In this document: piece after piece, positions 24,429 to 33,044 of the stretch
Position numbering within the stretch: the stretch's first letter is position 1
Layout of the letters: every line of letters starts with the position of its first letter
Assembly (NCBI RefSeq): GCF_000695625.1
Contig: NZ_JMQI01000066.1
Location: forward strand, 124,001-188,000
Direction: 5' to 3'
Source: Amycolatopsis rifamycinica
Lineage (GTDB): Bacteria; Actinomycetota; Actinomycetes; Mycobacteriales; Pseudonocardiaceae
Length of the DNA: 64,000 nt
Position numbers and translations under genes: made by a program
Notes under the pieces: model-generated
Told to the model about the DNA's origin: nothing
Seen by the model: only the letters and a program-made list of their open reading frames with translations
The model's database searches: none

Positions 24429-25213
24429 CCGTGGCTGACGTCGCCGTGGACCTGGCCGATCTGGAACGCGGTGCCGCTGACCTGTCCGCTGATGACGTTC
24501 GTCGTGCTGCCCGGCGCCGGTGGTGCGATTTTGGCCTTGGCCACGGCCAGCTCCTCCGCGTAATCGCCGCCGGCGCCGTGGCGCAGCAGGTCGCCGCTCG
24601 GGTTCGGGATGTAGAGGTAGACCGTGCCGCGGTACTCCTTGATCTCGACGTCCGCCGGGACGACCTTCGTCGCGGGCAGTTTCGCGTATTCGCTGGCCAG
24701 CACGTCTTCGAAGACCCGCTGGGACAACGCCACGGCGAGGAACGTCTGGTCGGGGTCCGACCGCTCCAGCACCGCGCGCACCGGGGCGGCGTCGAGCAGC
24801 CGGTGCGTCGTGATCACGGCGCTGCCGATGGCCGCCGCCGACGTCGTGCCCGGCGCCGGTTCGAGGATCGGGCCGACGTTCAGGCTCGCCCGCATCCGCA
24901 GGCGGACCGACCGCGCGGCCGAGCGCAGGCGCGCGTCCCGCTCGGCGAGCACGGCTTGGAGCTCGTCGAAGAACCGGGTGACCACCGCGGGCAGGAACCG
25001 CGGGTCGAAGCCGAGGCCGTAGCCGTCGCCGGTGCCGTGCGGGAACAGTGCCGTTTCCCAGATTTCCCGCAGCCCGGCGCGGGCGAACGCCTGGGAAAGC
25101 ACGTCCGGAACGGCGGCGGACAGCATCGCCTGGGTCGCGGCGGGGTGGCCGCCGAACCCCTTGGTGTCGACGACCAGCAGGGCGCGGTAGGGCGGGAGTT
25201 CCTCGACGGACAA
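24425..25213 (-). CDS. Class III nucleotide-cyclase-like protein with C-terminal RHIM-like (amyloid-signalling-type) motif
   Basis: A 262-residue protein from TTG 25213 (AGGAAGG upstream). Residues about 8-205 resemble a cyclase homology domain: RALLVVDTKGF (Asp16 at the first metal-ligand position), HGTGDGYGLGF (Asp63 at the second), LRMRASLNVGPI, and AVITTHRLLDAAPVRAVL (Arg138 at the catalytic Arg position). The Asn that normally precedes this Arg is replaced by Ile134. After a Pro/Gly linker, residues 239-259 (NVISGQVSGTAF then QIGQVHGDV) match, without gaps, the N-terminal motif of the divergently encoded NB-ARC protein. I infer an effector that is switched on through motif-motif contact; activity is unproven. 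Confidence 0.7.
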   Translation of the reverse strand: MSVEELPPYRALLVVDTKGFGGHPAATQAMLSAAVPDVLSQAFARAGLREIWETALFPHGTGDGYGLGFDPRFLPAVVTRFFDELQAVLAERDARLRSAARSVRLRMRASLNVGPILEPAPGTTSAAAIGSAVITTHRLLDAAPVRAVLERSDPDQTFLAVALSQRVFEDVLASEYAKLPATKVVPADVEIKEYRGTVYLYIPNPSGDLLRHGAGGDYAEELAVAKAKIAPPAPGSTTNVISGQVSGTAFQIGQVHGDVSHG

Positions 25214-25366
25214 GTTCGTGCCTTCCTGAGCTGCCGGTGCACCCGATTCTGACGGACCGCGGACCCGCTCTCCTCGTACGTTCGAGGTAATTCCCCCGGC
25301 TTCCCGTGTCGTCGCCGTCCGGGGACAGGTACACAGAGAAGTTCGAGTCTGGGCGGGAGTTCTCGG
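25214..25366. promoter_or_regulatory. Divergent promoter region of the cyclase-like/NB-ARC pair
   Basis: A 153-bp gap holding the 5' ends of both genes. The Shine-Dalgarno AGGAAGG (minus) and GGGAG (plus) are visible, but no confident -10/-35 pair or long palindrome. The shared region suggests coordinated expression. Confidence 0.5.
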
Positions 25367-27622
25367 ATGACGTCTCGGAGCGGTGCCGCATCACCATCCG
25401 AAGTGCAGAACCACATCGACGGGGGCGCGGCCGGGGTGGTGCTGCAGGCCGGGACGATCACGGGCGACGTCTGGGTCGCCGGCCCGCGGTCGCCGCACCC
25501 GGTGCCGCGGCAGCTGCCGCCGGCGCCGTCGCACTTCACCAGCCGGGCCGACGAGCTCGCGGCGCTGGACGAGGTCGCCGGGCAGGACGCCGGCGGGCAG
25601 CCCCCGCTCGCCGTGCTGATCGGGCCGGGCGGGGTGGGCAAGACCGCCCTCGCCGTCACGTGGGGCGGGCGGAACGCCGGGCGCTACCCCGACGGCCAGC
25701 TCTACGCCGACCTGCGGGGATTCTCGCCGGGGACCGCGGTCCTGCCGGACGAGGCACTCGGCGCGTTCCTGCGGGCGCTCGGCGTCGCGCCCGAGCGCGT
25801 CCCGCCCGACCTGGCCGAGCAGGCCGCGCTGTTCCGGACGATGACCGCGGGCCGCCGGCTGCTCGTCGTGCTGGACAACGCCTTCTCGGCGGCTCAGGTG
25901 CGGCCGCTGATCCCCGCGTCCGCCGGCTGCGCGGTGGTGGTGACCAGCCGCCTGCGGCTGGACGGCCTGGTCTCCGAAGGCGCGCGGTTCCTCGACGTGG
26001 CGCCCCTTTCCCAGCCGCACGCCGTGGAGCTGGTGGTCAACGCGGTGGGCCGGACCCGCGTCGCCGGCGAACTCGACGAGGTCGCCGAGCTGGCCGTGCT
26101 GTGCGGACGGCTGCCGATCGCGCTGCGCGTCGCGGCCGCCCGGCTGGCGTCGCGCCCCCGGTGGCAGGTGGCGCGGGTGGTGGCCGAACTCGGCGACGAA
26201 CGCTCGCGGCTGAAGCGGCTGTCGGCGGAAGGCGAAGCCCCGGTGGCGGCGATGTTCGACTGGTCGTACCGGGCCCTCCCGGAGCCGGCGGCGAAGCTGT
26301 ACCGGCTGATGGGCGAGTTCCCGGGCGCTTCGTTCGGCCCCGACGTCGCGGTGGCGGCGACCGAGCTGGACGACCCGGCCGAGGGCCTGCAGGTGCTCGT
26401 CGACGCGAGCCTCCTGGAGGAGGTCGACGAGCTCCGCTACCGCTTCCACGACCTCGTCCGGCTGCACGCCCGCGCCCAGCGCGACGACGACCGCGCCGAG
26501 GTGGTGCCGCGGGTGGCGACCTGGTACCTGCACGCGATGACGCGGGCGAACATGGTCGTCATCCCGATCCGCTGGCGGGTCAGCCCGGTGTGCGAGCAGT
26601 ACCGGAACATCCCGCCCGCGTTCGGCTCGGGCCGCGCCGCGCTCGAGTGGCTCGACGAGCAGCGGCCGAACGTGCTGGCGGTGCTGGAGGAAGCGGCGGC
26701 GCGGCGGCACGACGAGGTGGCGTGGCAGCTGTGTGAGGCGTTGTGGGAGCTGTTCCTGCACCGGAAGTACTTCCCGCAGTGGCTGCGCTCGCACGAGATC
26801 GGGATCGTGGCGGCGCAGCGCTGCCGCGACGCGGTCGCGGAGTCGCGGCTGCGGTGCCAGCTGGGGCGCGCCCACCTGGACCTGGGCCGCTTCGAAGCGG
26901 CGGAGCAGGAGTGCGGCCGCGCGCTGGAGCTGGCGCGGGCCGCGGGGAGCCGGCACAACGAATCGGTGGCGCTGGACCAGCTGGGCACGGCGGCCCAGGG
27001 CCGCGGCGACGTCGAGGCGGCGATCGCGTTCTACACGGGCAGCCTGCAGATCGAAGCGGAACTGGGCATCGACCGCGGCGTCGCCCAGCGGCACCGCCGG
27101 ATCGGCGAGGTGCTGGCCAAGGCGGATCGTGACGCCGAAGCGGCGTCACACCTCGAGCGGGCCCGGCGGATGTTCGCCGACATCGGGGACGAGAAGGACG
27201 AAGCCAAGGTCCAGGTGGGTCTCGCCCGCCTGGACGCCCGCGGCGGCGACGTCCCCTCGGCGACGCGGCGCTTGGAGAGCGCGTGGGCGGTGTTGTCGCA
27301 GTCGGGTTCATCGGTCTACCAGGCGGACGTCCTGGTCGGCTTCGCCGACGTGGCGGAGTACGACGACGACCCGGCGGCGGCGCGGGGCCACCTCGTCGAG
27401 GCGTTGAAGCTGTACGAGCAGGTCGGCGGGCCGCAGGTGGCCCGGATCCGGGCCCGCCTGGAGGCGTACGGAGCCGAGCTCGCCGAGCGGCCGCCCCCCG
27501 AGAACCCAGACATGGGCGGCGACCGCGGCCAGGCCGCCCCGGACCACCGCGAGCCCGCCGGCCCGCTCCCCGACAACGTCTCCGACGGCGGCGACGGAGA
27601 GCCCGGGCAGGTCGGTGAATGA
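25367..27622 (+). CDS. NLR-like NB-ARC/TPR ATPase with N-terminal RHIM-like motif
   Basis: A 751-residue STAND protein. Residues 15-35 hold a short motif (NHIDGGAAGVVLQAG then TITGDV) of the kind found at the N-termini of bacterial NLR proteins. The NB-ARC ATPase follows: Walker A GPGGVGKT (86-93, Lys92), Walker B LLVVLDNA (Asp170), sensor CAVVVTSR and the GLPL-like GRLPIALRV. A winged-helix region ends near 410. From about 470 to 700 there are TPR repeats (for example ESRLRCQLGRAHLDLGRFEA). The last 45 residues are a low-complexity Pro/Gly/Asp tail. No SARP domain is present. It is divergent from the cyclase-like gene that carries the matching motif, so it probably senses a signal and recruits that protein. 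Confidence 0.85.
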   Translation: MTSRSGAASPSEVQNHIDGGAAGVVLQAGTITGDVWVAGPRSPHPVPRQLPPAPSHFTSRADELAALDEVAGQDAGGQPPLAVLIGPGGVGKTALAVTWGGRNAGRYPDGQLYADLRGFSPGTAVLPDEALGAFLRALGVAPERVPPDLAEQAALFRTMTAGRRLLVVLDNAFSAAQVRPLIPASAGCAVVVTSRLRLDGLVSEGARFLDVAPLSQPHAVELVVNAVGRTRVAGELDEVAELAVLCGRLPIALRVAAARLASRPRWQVARVVAELGDERSRLKRLSAEGEAPVAAMFDWSYRALPEPAAKLYRLMGEFPGASFGPDVAVAATELDDPAEGLQVLVDASLLEEVDELRYRFHDLVRLHARAQRDDDRAEVVPRVATWYLHAMTRANMVVIPIRWRVSPVCEQYRNIPPAFGSGRAALEWLDEQRPNVLAVLEEAAARRHDEVAWQLCEALWELFLHRKYFPQWLRSHEIGIVAAQRCRDAVAESRLRCQLGRAHLDLGRFEAAEQECGRALELARAAGSRHNESVALDQLGTAAQGRGDVEAAIAFYTGSLQIEAELGIDRGVAQRHRRIGEVLAKADRDAEAASHLERARRMFADIGDEKDEAKVQVGLARLDARGGDVPSATRRLESAWAVLSQSGSSVYQADVLVGFADVAEYDDDPAAARGHLVEALKLYEQVGGPQVARIRARLEAYGAELAERPPPENPDMGGDRGQAAPDHREPAGPLPDNVSDGGDGEPGQVGE

Positions 27623-27693
27623 CCGGGCGATGAGCGCGCGGGCGTCGGCGAATGCGGCGGCGGATCGGTTTCCTGCCTCGGGAAACCGCACAC

Positions 27694-29202
27694 TCAGAAC
27701 TCCAGCTGCTCCGTCTTCCGCGGCATCAGCAGCAACGCCCCGACAGACAGCACGGCCACGGCCAACAACCCCAAGAACACATAGTGCGTCGCATCCGCCA
27801 GCGCCCCGCGCACGAACACCGCGGCCGGCGAATCGTCCGCATGCCCGCCCAGCACCAGGCTCGTCGCATCGACCGAAGGCGGCAGCGGTCCCACCCCCGC
27901 CGGCGGCGAAGCGAACCGTGCGGCCAACGTCGCATTGGCGATCGCCCCGAAGACCGCCGCCCCGACCGCGCTGCCGAGGGAGCGGCTGAACAGGTTGGTC
28001 GCCGTCACCACGCCGCGGCGGTCCCAGCCCACCACCGACTGGATCGCCACCAACGTCGGGCTCGCCGCCAGGCCCAGCCCGATCCCCAGGACGAACGCCG
28101 CGAAAGCCGCTGCCCACAGCGAGGAACCCGCGCCCAGGAACGCCACCAGGACGCCGCCCGCGATGATGAACACGCTGCCGATCAAAGCCGTGTCGCGGAA
28201 GCCGATGCGCAGGTAGATCTTGCCCGCCAAGGACGCCGAAATCGGCCAGCCCACCGTCAACGCCGCCACCGCGAAGCCCGCCACCAGCGCTCCCGCGCCC
28301 AGCACGCCCTGCGCGTACGTCGGCAAGTACGACGTCAGTCCCATCAGGACCGCGCCGACCACCAGCGCCACCAGGTTGCCGCCCACCAGGACGCGGCGGG
28401 TGAACACCCACAGCGGCAGTACCGGCTCCGCCGCGCGCTTCTCCGCCAGCACGAACGCCACCAGCAGCAGCACGCCCGTGACGAAGATCGCCACGCTCGG
28501 CAGCGAGCCCCACGCCCACGCCACGCCGCCTTCGAGCAGGCCGAGGATGATCAGGGAACAGCCGACGGTCAGCAGGGCCGCGCCCAGGTAGTCGACCTTG
28601 TGCGGCTTGCGCTCCACGCGCTCGGCGAAGCCGCGGAACAGCATCCACGCCGCGATCGCGCCCAGCGGCAGGTTGATGAAGAAGATCCAGCGCCAGTCGA
28701 GGTACTCGGCGAACACGCCGCCGAGCGTCGGGCCGACCACCGAAGCCGCGCCCCAGACGCTGGCCACGTAGCCCTGCACGCGGGCGCGTTCCTCCACCGT
28801 GTACAGGTCGCCGATCACCGTCATCGACATCGGCTGGATCGCGCCCGCGCCGATGCCCTGGACCGCCCGGGCGGCGATCAGCACCGGCATGCTCCACGCC
28901 GCGCCGCACAGGACCGAGCCGACCAGGAACGCCGCGATGCCGAAGAACATCACCGGACGGCGGCCGAGGACGTCGGCGAACTTGCCGTACAGCGGCACCG
29001 TCACGGCCTGGGTGAGCAGGTAGATCGAGAACAGCCACGGGAACTGCGCGAAGCCGCCGAGGTCGCGCACCACCGACGGGACGGCGGTCGCGATGATCGT
29101 GCTGTCCAGCGCGACCAGCGCCGTGCTCAGCATGACCGCGATCAGCACCGGGCCGCGTTCGGACCGGAAACCGACCCCCTTCGCGGCGGCGGACGTCGTC
29201 AT
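27694..29202 (-). CDS. MFS drug exporter, DHA2 (EmrB/QacA) family
   Basis: About 502 residues with fourteen membrane segments. LSTALVALDSTIIATAVPSV in helix 1, motif A YGKFADVLGRRPVMFFG, RAVQGIGAGAIQPMSMTVIG and motif C-like GPTLGGVF are DHA2 signatures. ATG 29202 is chosen for the GAGGAG ten bases upstream; ATG 29229 and TTG 29241 are in the same frame. No TetR or MarR partner is adjacent, unlike two other exporters in this window. The gene ends 71 bp from the NB-ARC gene, convergently. Confidence 0.9.
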   Translation of the reverse strand: MTTSAAAKGVGFRSERGPVLIAVMLSTALVALDSTIIATAVPSVVRDLGGFAQFPWLFSIYLLTQAVTVPLYGKFADVLGRRPVMFFGIAAFLVGSVLCGAAWSMPVLIAARAVQGIGAGAIQPMSMTVIGDLYTVEERARVQGYVASVWGAASVVGPTLGGVFAEYLDWRWIFFINLPLGAIAAWMLFRGFAERVERKPHKVDYLGAALLTVGCSLIILGLLEGGVAWAWGSLPSVAIFVTGVLLLVAFVLAEKRAAEPVLPLWVFTRRVLVGGNLVALVVGAVLMGLTSYLPTYAQGVLGAGALVAGFAVAALTVGWPISASLAGKIYLRIGFRDTALIGSVFIIAGGVLVAFLGAGSSLWAAAFAAFVLGIGLGLAASPTLVAIQSVVGWDRRGVVTATNLFSRSLGSAVGAAVFGAIANATLAARFASPPAGVGPLPPSVDATSLVLGGHADDSPAAVFVRGALADATHYVFLGLLAVAVLSVGALLLMPRKTEQLEF

Positions 29203-29323
29203 CGGCGGGGTGCTCCTCGGAACGGTCATGACCGGAGTCAACTACTTTGCAGACCTAACCATTCCATCCCGGCGGGACCGGCCCCAGCGAATTTCGCGGC
29301 GCCCGTGGCGCAAGATGGTCAGG

Positions 29324-30484
29324 ATGAGCGACTGGATCCGGCCGATCGGGCGGGGCTGGGTGGTCCGCGACGCGGTCCCCGGCCCGGACGTCGACGAGTT
29401 CGCCGAGCCCGAACAGGTGATCGCCGCCCTCGCCGCCCCCGGCGCCGCCGACAGCCTGCTGGCCGTGCAGCACCCGGCCCGCACGCCCGCCGCCCTGGCC
29501 CGTGGGCTCGACCTGACGGCCGCCGTCCCGGTCGCCCGCGCCGTGCTCGAACGGCTGCGCAAGCGGTTCTACCGGCCGGTGCGGAACATCATCGCGCCCT
29601 ACCGCATCGAAGGGCCGGACGGCGTCGCGCTCGGCCTGCTCTGCCTGGTCGACCCGGCGGCGGTGACCGACGACGGCGCCGCGCGCGTCCGCCACACCGA
29701 GGACGTCTACCCGGACGTCGTCGCCGAACGCGCCGCCGTCCTCGCCGGGCTGGGCTGCGCGACGAGCGCGGCGTTGCTCGTCCCGGCCGCCGGCGGACCG
29801 GAGCTGACCCAGCAGGTCGAGCAGGCCTGCGCCGGCCTCGGCCTGCCTGATTTGTCCACTTCGGACGCGGCCGGGCGGCGGCACGACCTGTGGGTGGTGC
29901 CCGAAGGACCCCTGCAGAGCCGGCTGCTGGCCGCGGTCGCCGGCACGGACCTGCTGGTCGCCGACGGCAACCACCGCGTGGCCGCCGCGGCGGCGGCCGG
30001 GCACGGCGCGCTGCTCGCCCTGGTCACGGCGGGCCCGGCTCTGGAGATCGGCGCGATCCACCGCGTCCTCACCGGCACCGGCCTCGGCCCGGAAGACCTG
30101 GTCTCCCGCTGGTGCGCGGCGGGCCTGGACGTCCGCTACGACGAGCACGCCGTGCCGGTGACCGGCGAGGCGGTGGTGCGAGCCGGCGCGGCCGTGCTGC
30201 GGGTGCCGCTGCCGGCCCCGGACGCCCCCTGGCCGGTGATCGACCACGAGATCGTCGAGCAGGTCCTGTTCGCCGGCGCGCTCGGGATCGACCCGGACGG
30301 GCCGTGCGTCCGCCCGCTCCCGGCCGGACGTCCGCTGCCGCCGGACGCGGACGCCGTGGTCCTGCTGGCCCCGGTGAGCTACGCCGACGTCCTGGCCGTG
30401 CACGCGGCCGGCCGCCGGATGCCGCGGAAGGCCACTTATTTCACGCCGAAGCCGCGTAGCGGGCTCGTGCTGGCCGCGCTTTAG
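29324..30484 (+). CDS. DUF1015 family protein
   Basis: A 386-residue cytoplasmic protein with the family signature VADGNHRVAAAA and the flanking PEGPLQSRLLAAVAGTDLL segment, plus an N-terminal FYRPVRNIIAPYRIEG-type strand. Related archaeal and bacterial proteins include the free-serine kinase SerK, so a kinase-like role is possible but not shown. The start is ATG 29324 (an in-frame ATG lies at 29315). The stop TAG and the stop of the convergent gene share four bases (TTAG, 30481-30484). Confidence 0.8.
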   Translation: MSDWIRPIGRGWVVRDAVPGPDVDEFAEPEQVIAALAAPGAADSLLAVQHPARTPAALARGLDLTAAVPVARAVLERLRKRFYRPVRNIIAPYRIEGPDGVALGLLCLVDPAAVTDDGAARVRHTEDVYPDVVAERAAVLAGLGCATSAALLVPAAGGPELTQQVEQACAGLGLPDLSTSDAAGRRHDLWVVPEGPLQSRLLAAVAGTDLLVADGNHRVAAAAAAGHGALLALVTAGPALEIGAIHRVLTGTGLGPEDLVSRWCAAGLDVRYDEHAVPVTGEAVVRAGAAVLRVPLPAPDAPWPVIDHEIVEQVLFAGALGIDPDGPCVRPLPAGRPLPPDADAVVLLAPVSYADVLAVHAAGRRMPRKATYFTPKPRSGLVLAAL

Positions 30485-31404
30485 CGGGCGTCCCACCACT
30501 TCAAAACCCGGGTGGCGAACAACGTCAGCCACTTCGACGGCTGCCCGGCCGGGACGTCCACCGCGAACCACACCCGGCCGGCGTCCGTCCGGGCCTGCCG
30601 CCACGTCCCGTCCGGCTGCCGGGCCGCGCGGATCAGTGCGATCGCCTCCGCCATCCGTTCGTCCGGGCGGCCCGCGTCGCGGAAGTACGAAGCCGCGTTC
30701 AGCACGTCGTAGCGCCAGCGGAACGGGTAGCCGAACTCGCGCACCCACGGGCCGATCGGCTCGTCCGTGGACCGACGGCGGAACAGCCCGCGTTCCAGCA
30801 GGTATTCCTCGCCGGAGAGCCGGGCCGCGCGGGATGCCGGTGTGCCGCCCGTCGCCGTCTCGTGGGCGAGCAGGCCCTTGAGCGCGTTGAGCGTCGAGTG
30901 GACCGACGAGCGCGTCGAGCCCTCGACCCACGCGCAGTTCCAGCCGCCGTCGGGCAGGCGGTGCTCGACGAACCACTCGGCGATGCCGGCGACGTCCGCG
31001 CCGAGCCACACCCCGTTGGCCAGGGTCCAGGCGTTGATGCAGCAGTCGACTTCGCCGTCCCAGTACGGCAGGTCGTCGTACTCCCAGCGGCAGTGCCGGG
31101 CGAGCAGTTCGGCCGTGCCGCTCAGAACGGCGCCGTCCAGACCCCACTCGCGCAGGGCGTTCAGCGACCAGGTCGTCGCCGTCCACGGCTGGGGTTCGTC
31201 CCCGCGGAACCCCGCCGGGAAGAAGGCGCCGCCCGCCCACCGGCCGTCGGCGTCCTGCACGGCCAGCAGCCGGGCCCCGAACCCCTCCGACACGACCCGC
31301 GCCCGCGTCGCCTCCCAGACCTCCGGCGGCTCGCCCGCCAGGTCGCGCTCCACCTGCCAGCGCAGGGCCGGGTCGGAGTCGCGCAACCAGGCGAGCAGGT
31401 CCAT
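30481..31404 (-). CDS. Squalene-cyclase-like (terpenoid-cyclase alpha/alpha-barrel) protein
   Basis: A 307-residue protein with three QW-like repeats (VQDADGRWAGG, HRLPDGGWNCAW, ARQPDGTWRQA) and DLPYWDGEVDCCINAW. Only half the length of a true squalene-hopene cyclase and without a visible DxDD catalytic motif, it is probably not a triterpene cyclase. Such short proteins are common in actinobacteria and are often annotated as squalene cyclase. The ATG overlaps the DinB-like stop by one base (TGATG), so it is translationally coupled to that gene. Confidence 0.75.
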   Translation of the reverse strand: MDLLAWLRDSDPALRWQVERDLAGEPPEVWEATRARVVSEGFGARLLAVQDADGRWAGGAFFPAGFRGDEPQPWTATTWSLNALREWGLDGAVLSGTAELLARHCRWEYDDLPYWDGEVDCCINAWTLANGVWLGADVAGIAEWFVEHRLPDGGWNCAWVEGSTRSSVHSTLNALKGLLAHETATGGTPASRAARLSGEEYLLERGLFRRRSTDEPIGPWVREFGYPFRWRYDVLNAASYFRDAGRPDERMAEAIALIRAARQPDGTWRQARTDAGRVWFAVDVPAGQPSKWLTLFATRVLKWWDAR

Positions 31405-31910
31405 CAGGCCCCCGTGACGCCGTCGATCGCCTCGCGCAGGAAGTCCGCGTGGCCGTTGTGCCGGGCGTACTCGTGGATCATGTGCAGCATCACCAGCCGC
31501 AGCGAGACGTGCTCACCCCAGCGCGGCTGGTAGCCCGTGACGTCCAGCGACTCGGCCGCTTCTTCGATCTTGCGCGATTGTTCGACCTCGGCCTGCCACG
31601 CTTCGAAGGCTTCGGCGCGCGTCGACGAACTCGCGTCGTAGGCGGCCTGGAAGTCGCCTTCGGGTGACCACCGCAGGGGGATGTCTTCGGCGTTGATCAC
31701 CCGCCGGAACCAGGTGCGCTCGACCTCGGCCATGTGCCGGACCAGGCCCAGCAGGGACAGCGTCGACGGCGGGCTCGAGGCGCGGCGGAGGTCCTCGTCG
31801 GACAGTCCTTCGCACTTCATCGCGAGGGTGGCGCGGTGGAAGTCGAGGAAGGTGCGCAGCATCTCGCGCTCGCCCCCGGTCAGGGGCGGTGCGGGGCGTT
31901 CGGTGGTCAC
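31404..31910 (-). CDS. DinB/DUF664 family protein
   Basis: A 168-residue four-helix-bundle protein of the DinB/YfiT-like superfamily, probably a thiol- or metal-dependent transferase. Conserved histidines occur in LLGLVRHMAEVERTWF (first metal His) and in MLHMIHEYARHNGHADFLRE (second cluster HxxxH). GTG 31910 begins MTTERPAPPLTGGERE; there is little Shine-Dalgarno. It is coupled to the terpene-cyclase-like gene and divergent from the DNA-ligase gene. Confidence 0.85.
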   Translation of the reverse strand: MTTERPAPPLTGGEREMLRTFLDFHRATLAMKCEGLSDEDLRRASSPPSTLSLLGLVRHMAEVERTWFRRVINAEDIPLRWSPEGDFQAAYDASSSTRAEAFEAWQAEVEQSRKIEEAAESLDVTGYQPRWGEHVSLRLVMLHMIHEYARHNGHADFLREAIDGVTGA

Positions 31911-31964
31911 GAGGGAGTGTGTATCACGCCGAGAATTGTCGTACCCGTGTTTTAAGCTCGCGCG

Positions 31965-33044
31965 GTGGACTTGCCCGTCATGCCGCCGGTGCGGCCAATG
32001 CTCGCGAAAGCGGTGCACGAGGTACCTCGTGCACCGGGGCTGCTGTACGAGCCGAAGTGGGACGGCTTCCGCTGCGTCGTGTTCCGCGACCGCGACGAGA
32101 TCGAGCTCGGCTCCCGCAACGACCGCCCGCTGACCCGGTACTTCCCGGAGCTGGTGGAGCTGCTGGCCGCCGCGCTGCCGCCCCGCTGCGTGGTGGACGG
32201 CGAGATCGTGCTGGTCACCCCGCACGGGCTCGACTTCGAGGTGCTGCAGCTGCGGCTGCACCCGGCGGCGTCGCGGGTGCGCAAGCTGGCCGAGGAGACG
32301 CCGGCCAGCTTCATCGCCTTCGACCTGCTGGCCCTCGGCGACACCGACCTCACCGAGCAGCCCTTCCGGGAGCGGCGCAAGCAGCTCGAAAGCGTCCTGA
32401 GCACCGGCGCCGAAGGGCTGCAGCGCGTCCACTTGACGCCGCTGAGCGAGGACCCGGCGCAGGCCGAGGACTGGTTCACCCGCTTCGAGGGCGCGGGCTT
32501 CGACGGCGTCATGGCCAAACCCGGTGACCTGCCGTACGAGCAGGACAAGCGCGTGATGCTGAAGGTCAAGCACGAGCGCACGGCCGACTGCGTGGTGACC
32601 GGGTTCCGGTGGCACAAGGACGGCGCCGGCGTCGGTTCGCTGCTGCTGGGCCTGTTCGACGACGAGGGCGTGCTGCACCACGTCGGCGTGGCCAGCAGTT
32701 TCACCAAGGCGCGGCGGGCCGAGCTGGTCGGCGAACTGGCGCCGCTGCGCGAGAACGCGCTCGAGAACCACCCGTGGCGGACCTGGGCCGAATACGAGCC
32801 AGAGCCGGGGCGGCAACCCGGCGCGAACAGCCGGTGGGCCCCGCAGAAAGACCTGTCGTGGGAGCCGCTGCGCCCGGAATGGGTCGCGGAGGTCCGCTAC
32901 GAGCACCTGCAGGGGGGCCGGTTCCGGCACGGCGGGCGGCTGGTCCGCTTCCGGCCCGACCGCACGCCGGAGTCGTGCACGTACGCCCAGCTCGACGAGG
33001 CACCGCCCGCCGAGCTCGCGAAGCTGTTCGGGGAGGCGCGGTGA
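31965..33044 (+). CDS. ligC: ATP-dependent DNA ligase, LigC type
   Basis: A 359-residue ligase joining DNA nicks via a lysine-AMP intermediate. YEPKWDGFRC gives the adenylated Lys31; SRNDRPLTRYFPEL is motif Ia, VVDGEIV motif III, FIAFDLLAL motif IIIa, DGVMAKPGDLPY motif IV and MLKVKHER motif V. The OB-fold domain follows from about 210. There is no polymerase or nuclease fusion. The start GTG 31965 lacks a Shine-Dalgarno; ATG 31980 is an alternative. It overlaps the LigD-polymerase gene by four bases and probably acts with it in end-joining or repair. Confidence 0.93.
   Translation: MDLPVMPPVRPMLAKAVHEVPRAPGLLYEPKWDGFRCVVFRDRDEIELGSRNDRPLTRYFPELVELLAAALPPRCVVDGEIVLVTPHGLDFEVLQLRLHPAASRVRKLAEETPASFIAFDLLALGDTDLTEQPFRERRKQLESVLSTGAEGLQRVHLTPLSEDPAQAEDWFTRFEGAGFDGVMAKPGDLPYEQDKRVMLKVKHERTADCVVTGFRWHKDGAGVGSLLLGLFDDEGVLHHVGVASSFTKARRAELVGELAPLRENALENHPWRTWAEYEPEPGRQPGANSRWAPQKDLSWEPLRPEWVAEVRYEHLQGGRFRHGGRLVRFRPDRTPESCTYAQLDEAPPAELAKLFGEAR
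32011..32036. repeat. Perfect 26-bp palindrome inside the ligC coding sequence
   Basis: Both strands read identically across 32011-32036, centred on GGTACC at 32021-32026. It covers codons 16-24, just upstream of the catalytic lysine codon (32055-32057). In RNA it would give an 11-bp stem or longer near the start codon. Confidence 0.8.

Noticed and set aside
27308..27691. Minus-strand frame after the MFS gene, partly protein-like
   Set aside because: Antisense to the NB-ARC gene's end, no good start or recognisable domain; kept in mind only because the NB-ARC tail is itself low-complexity.
30481..31404. True squalene-hopene cyclase
   Set aside because: Half the needed length, no DxDD motif, and only three QW-like repeats.
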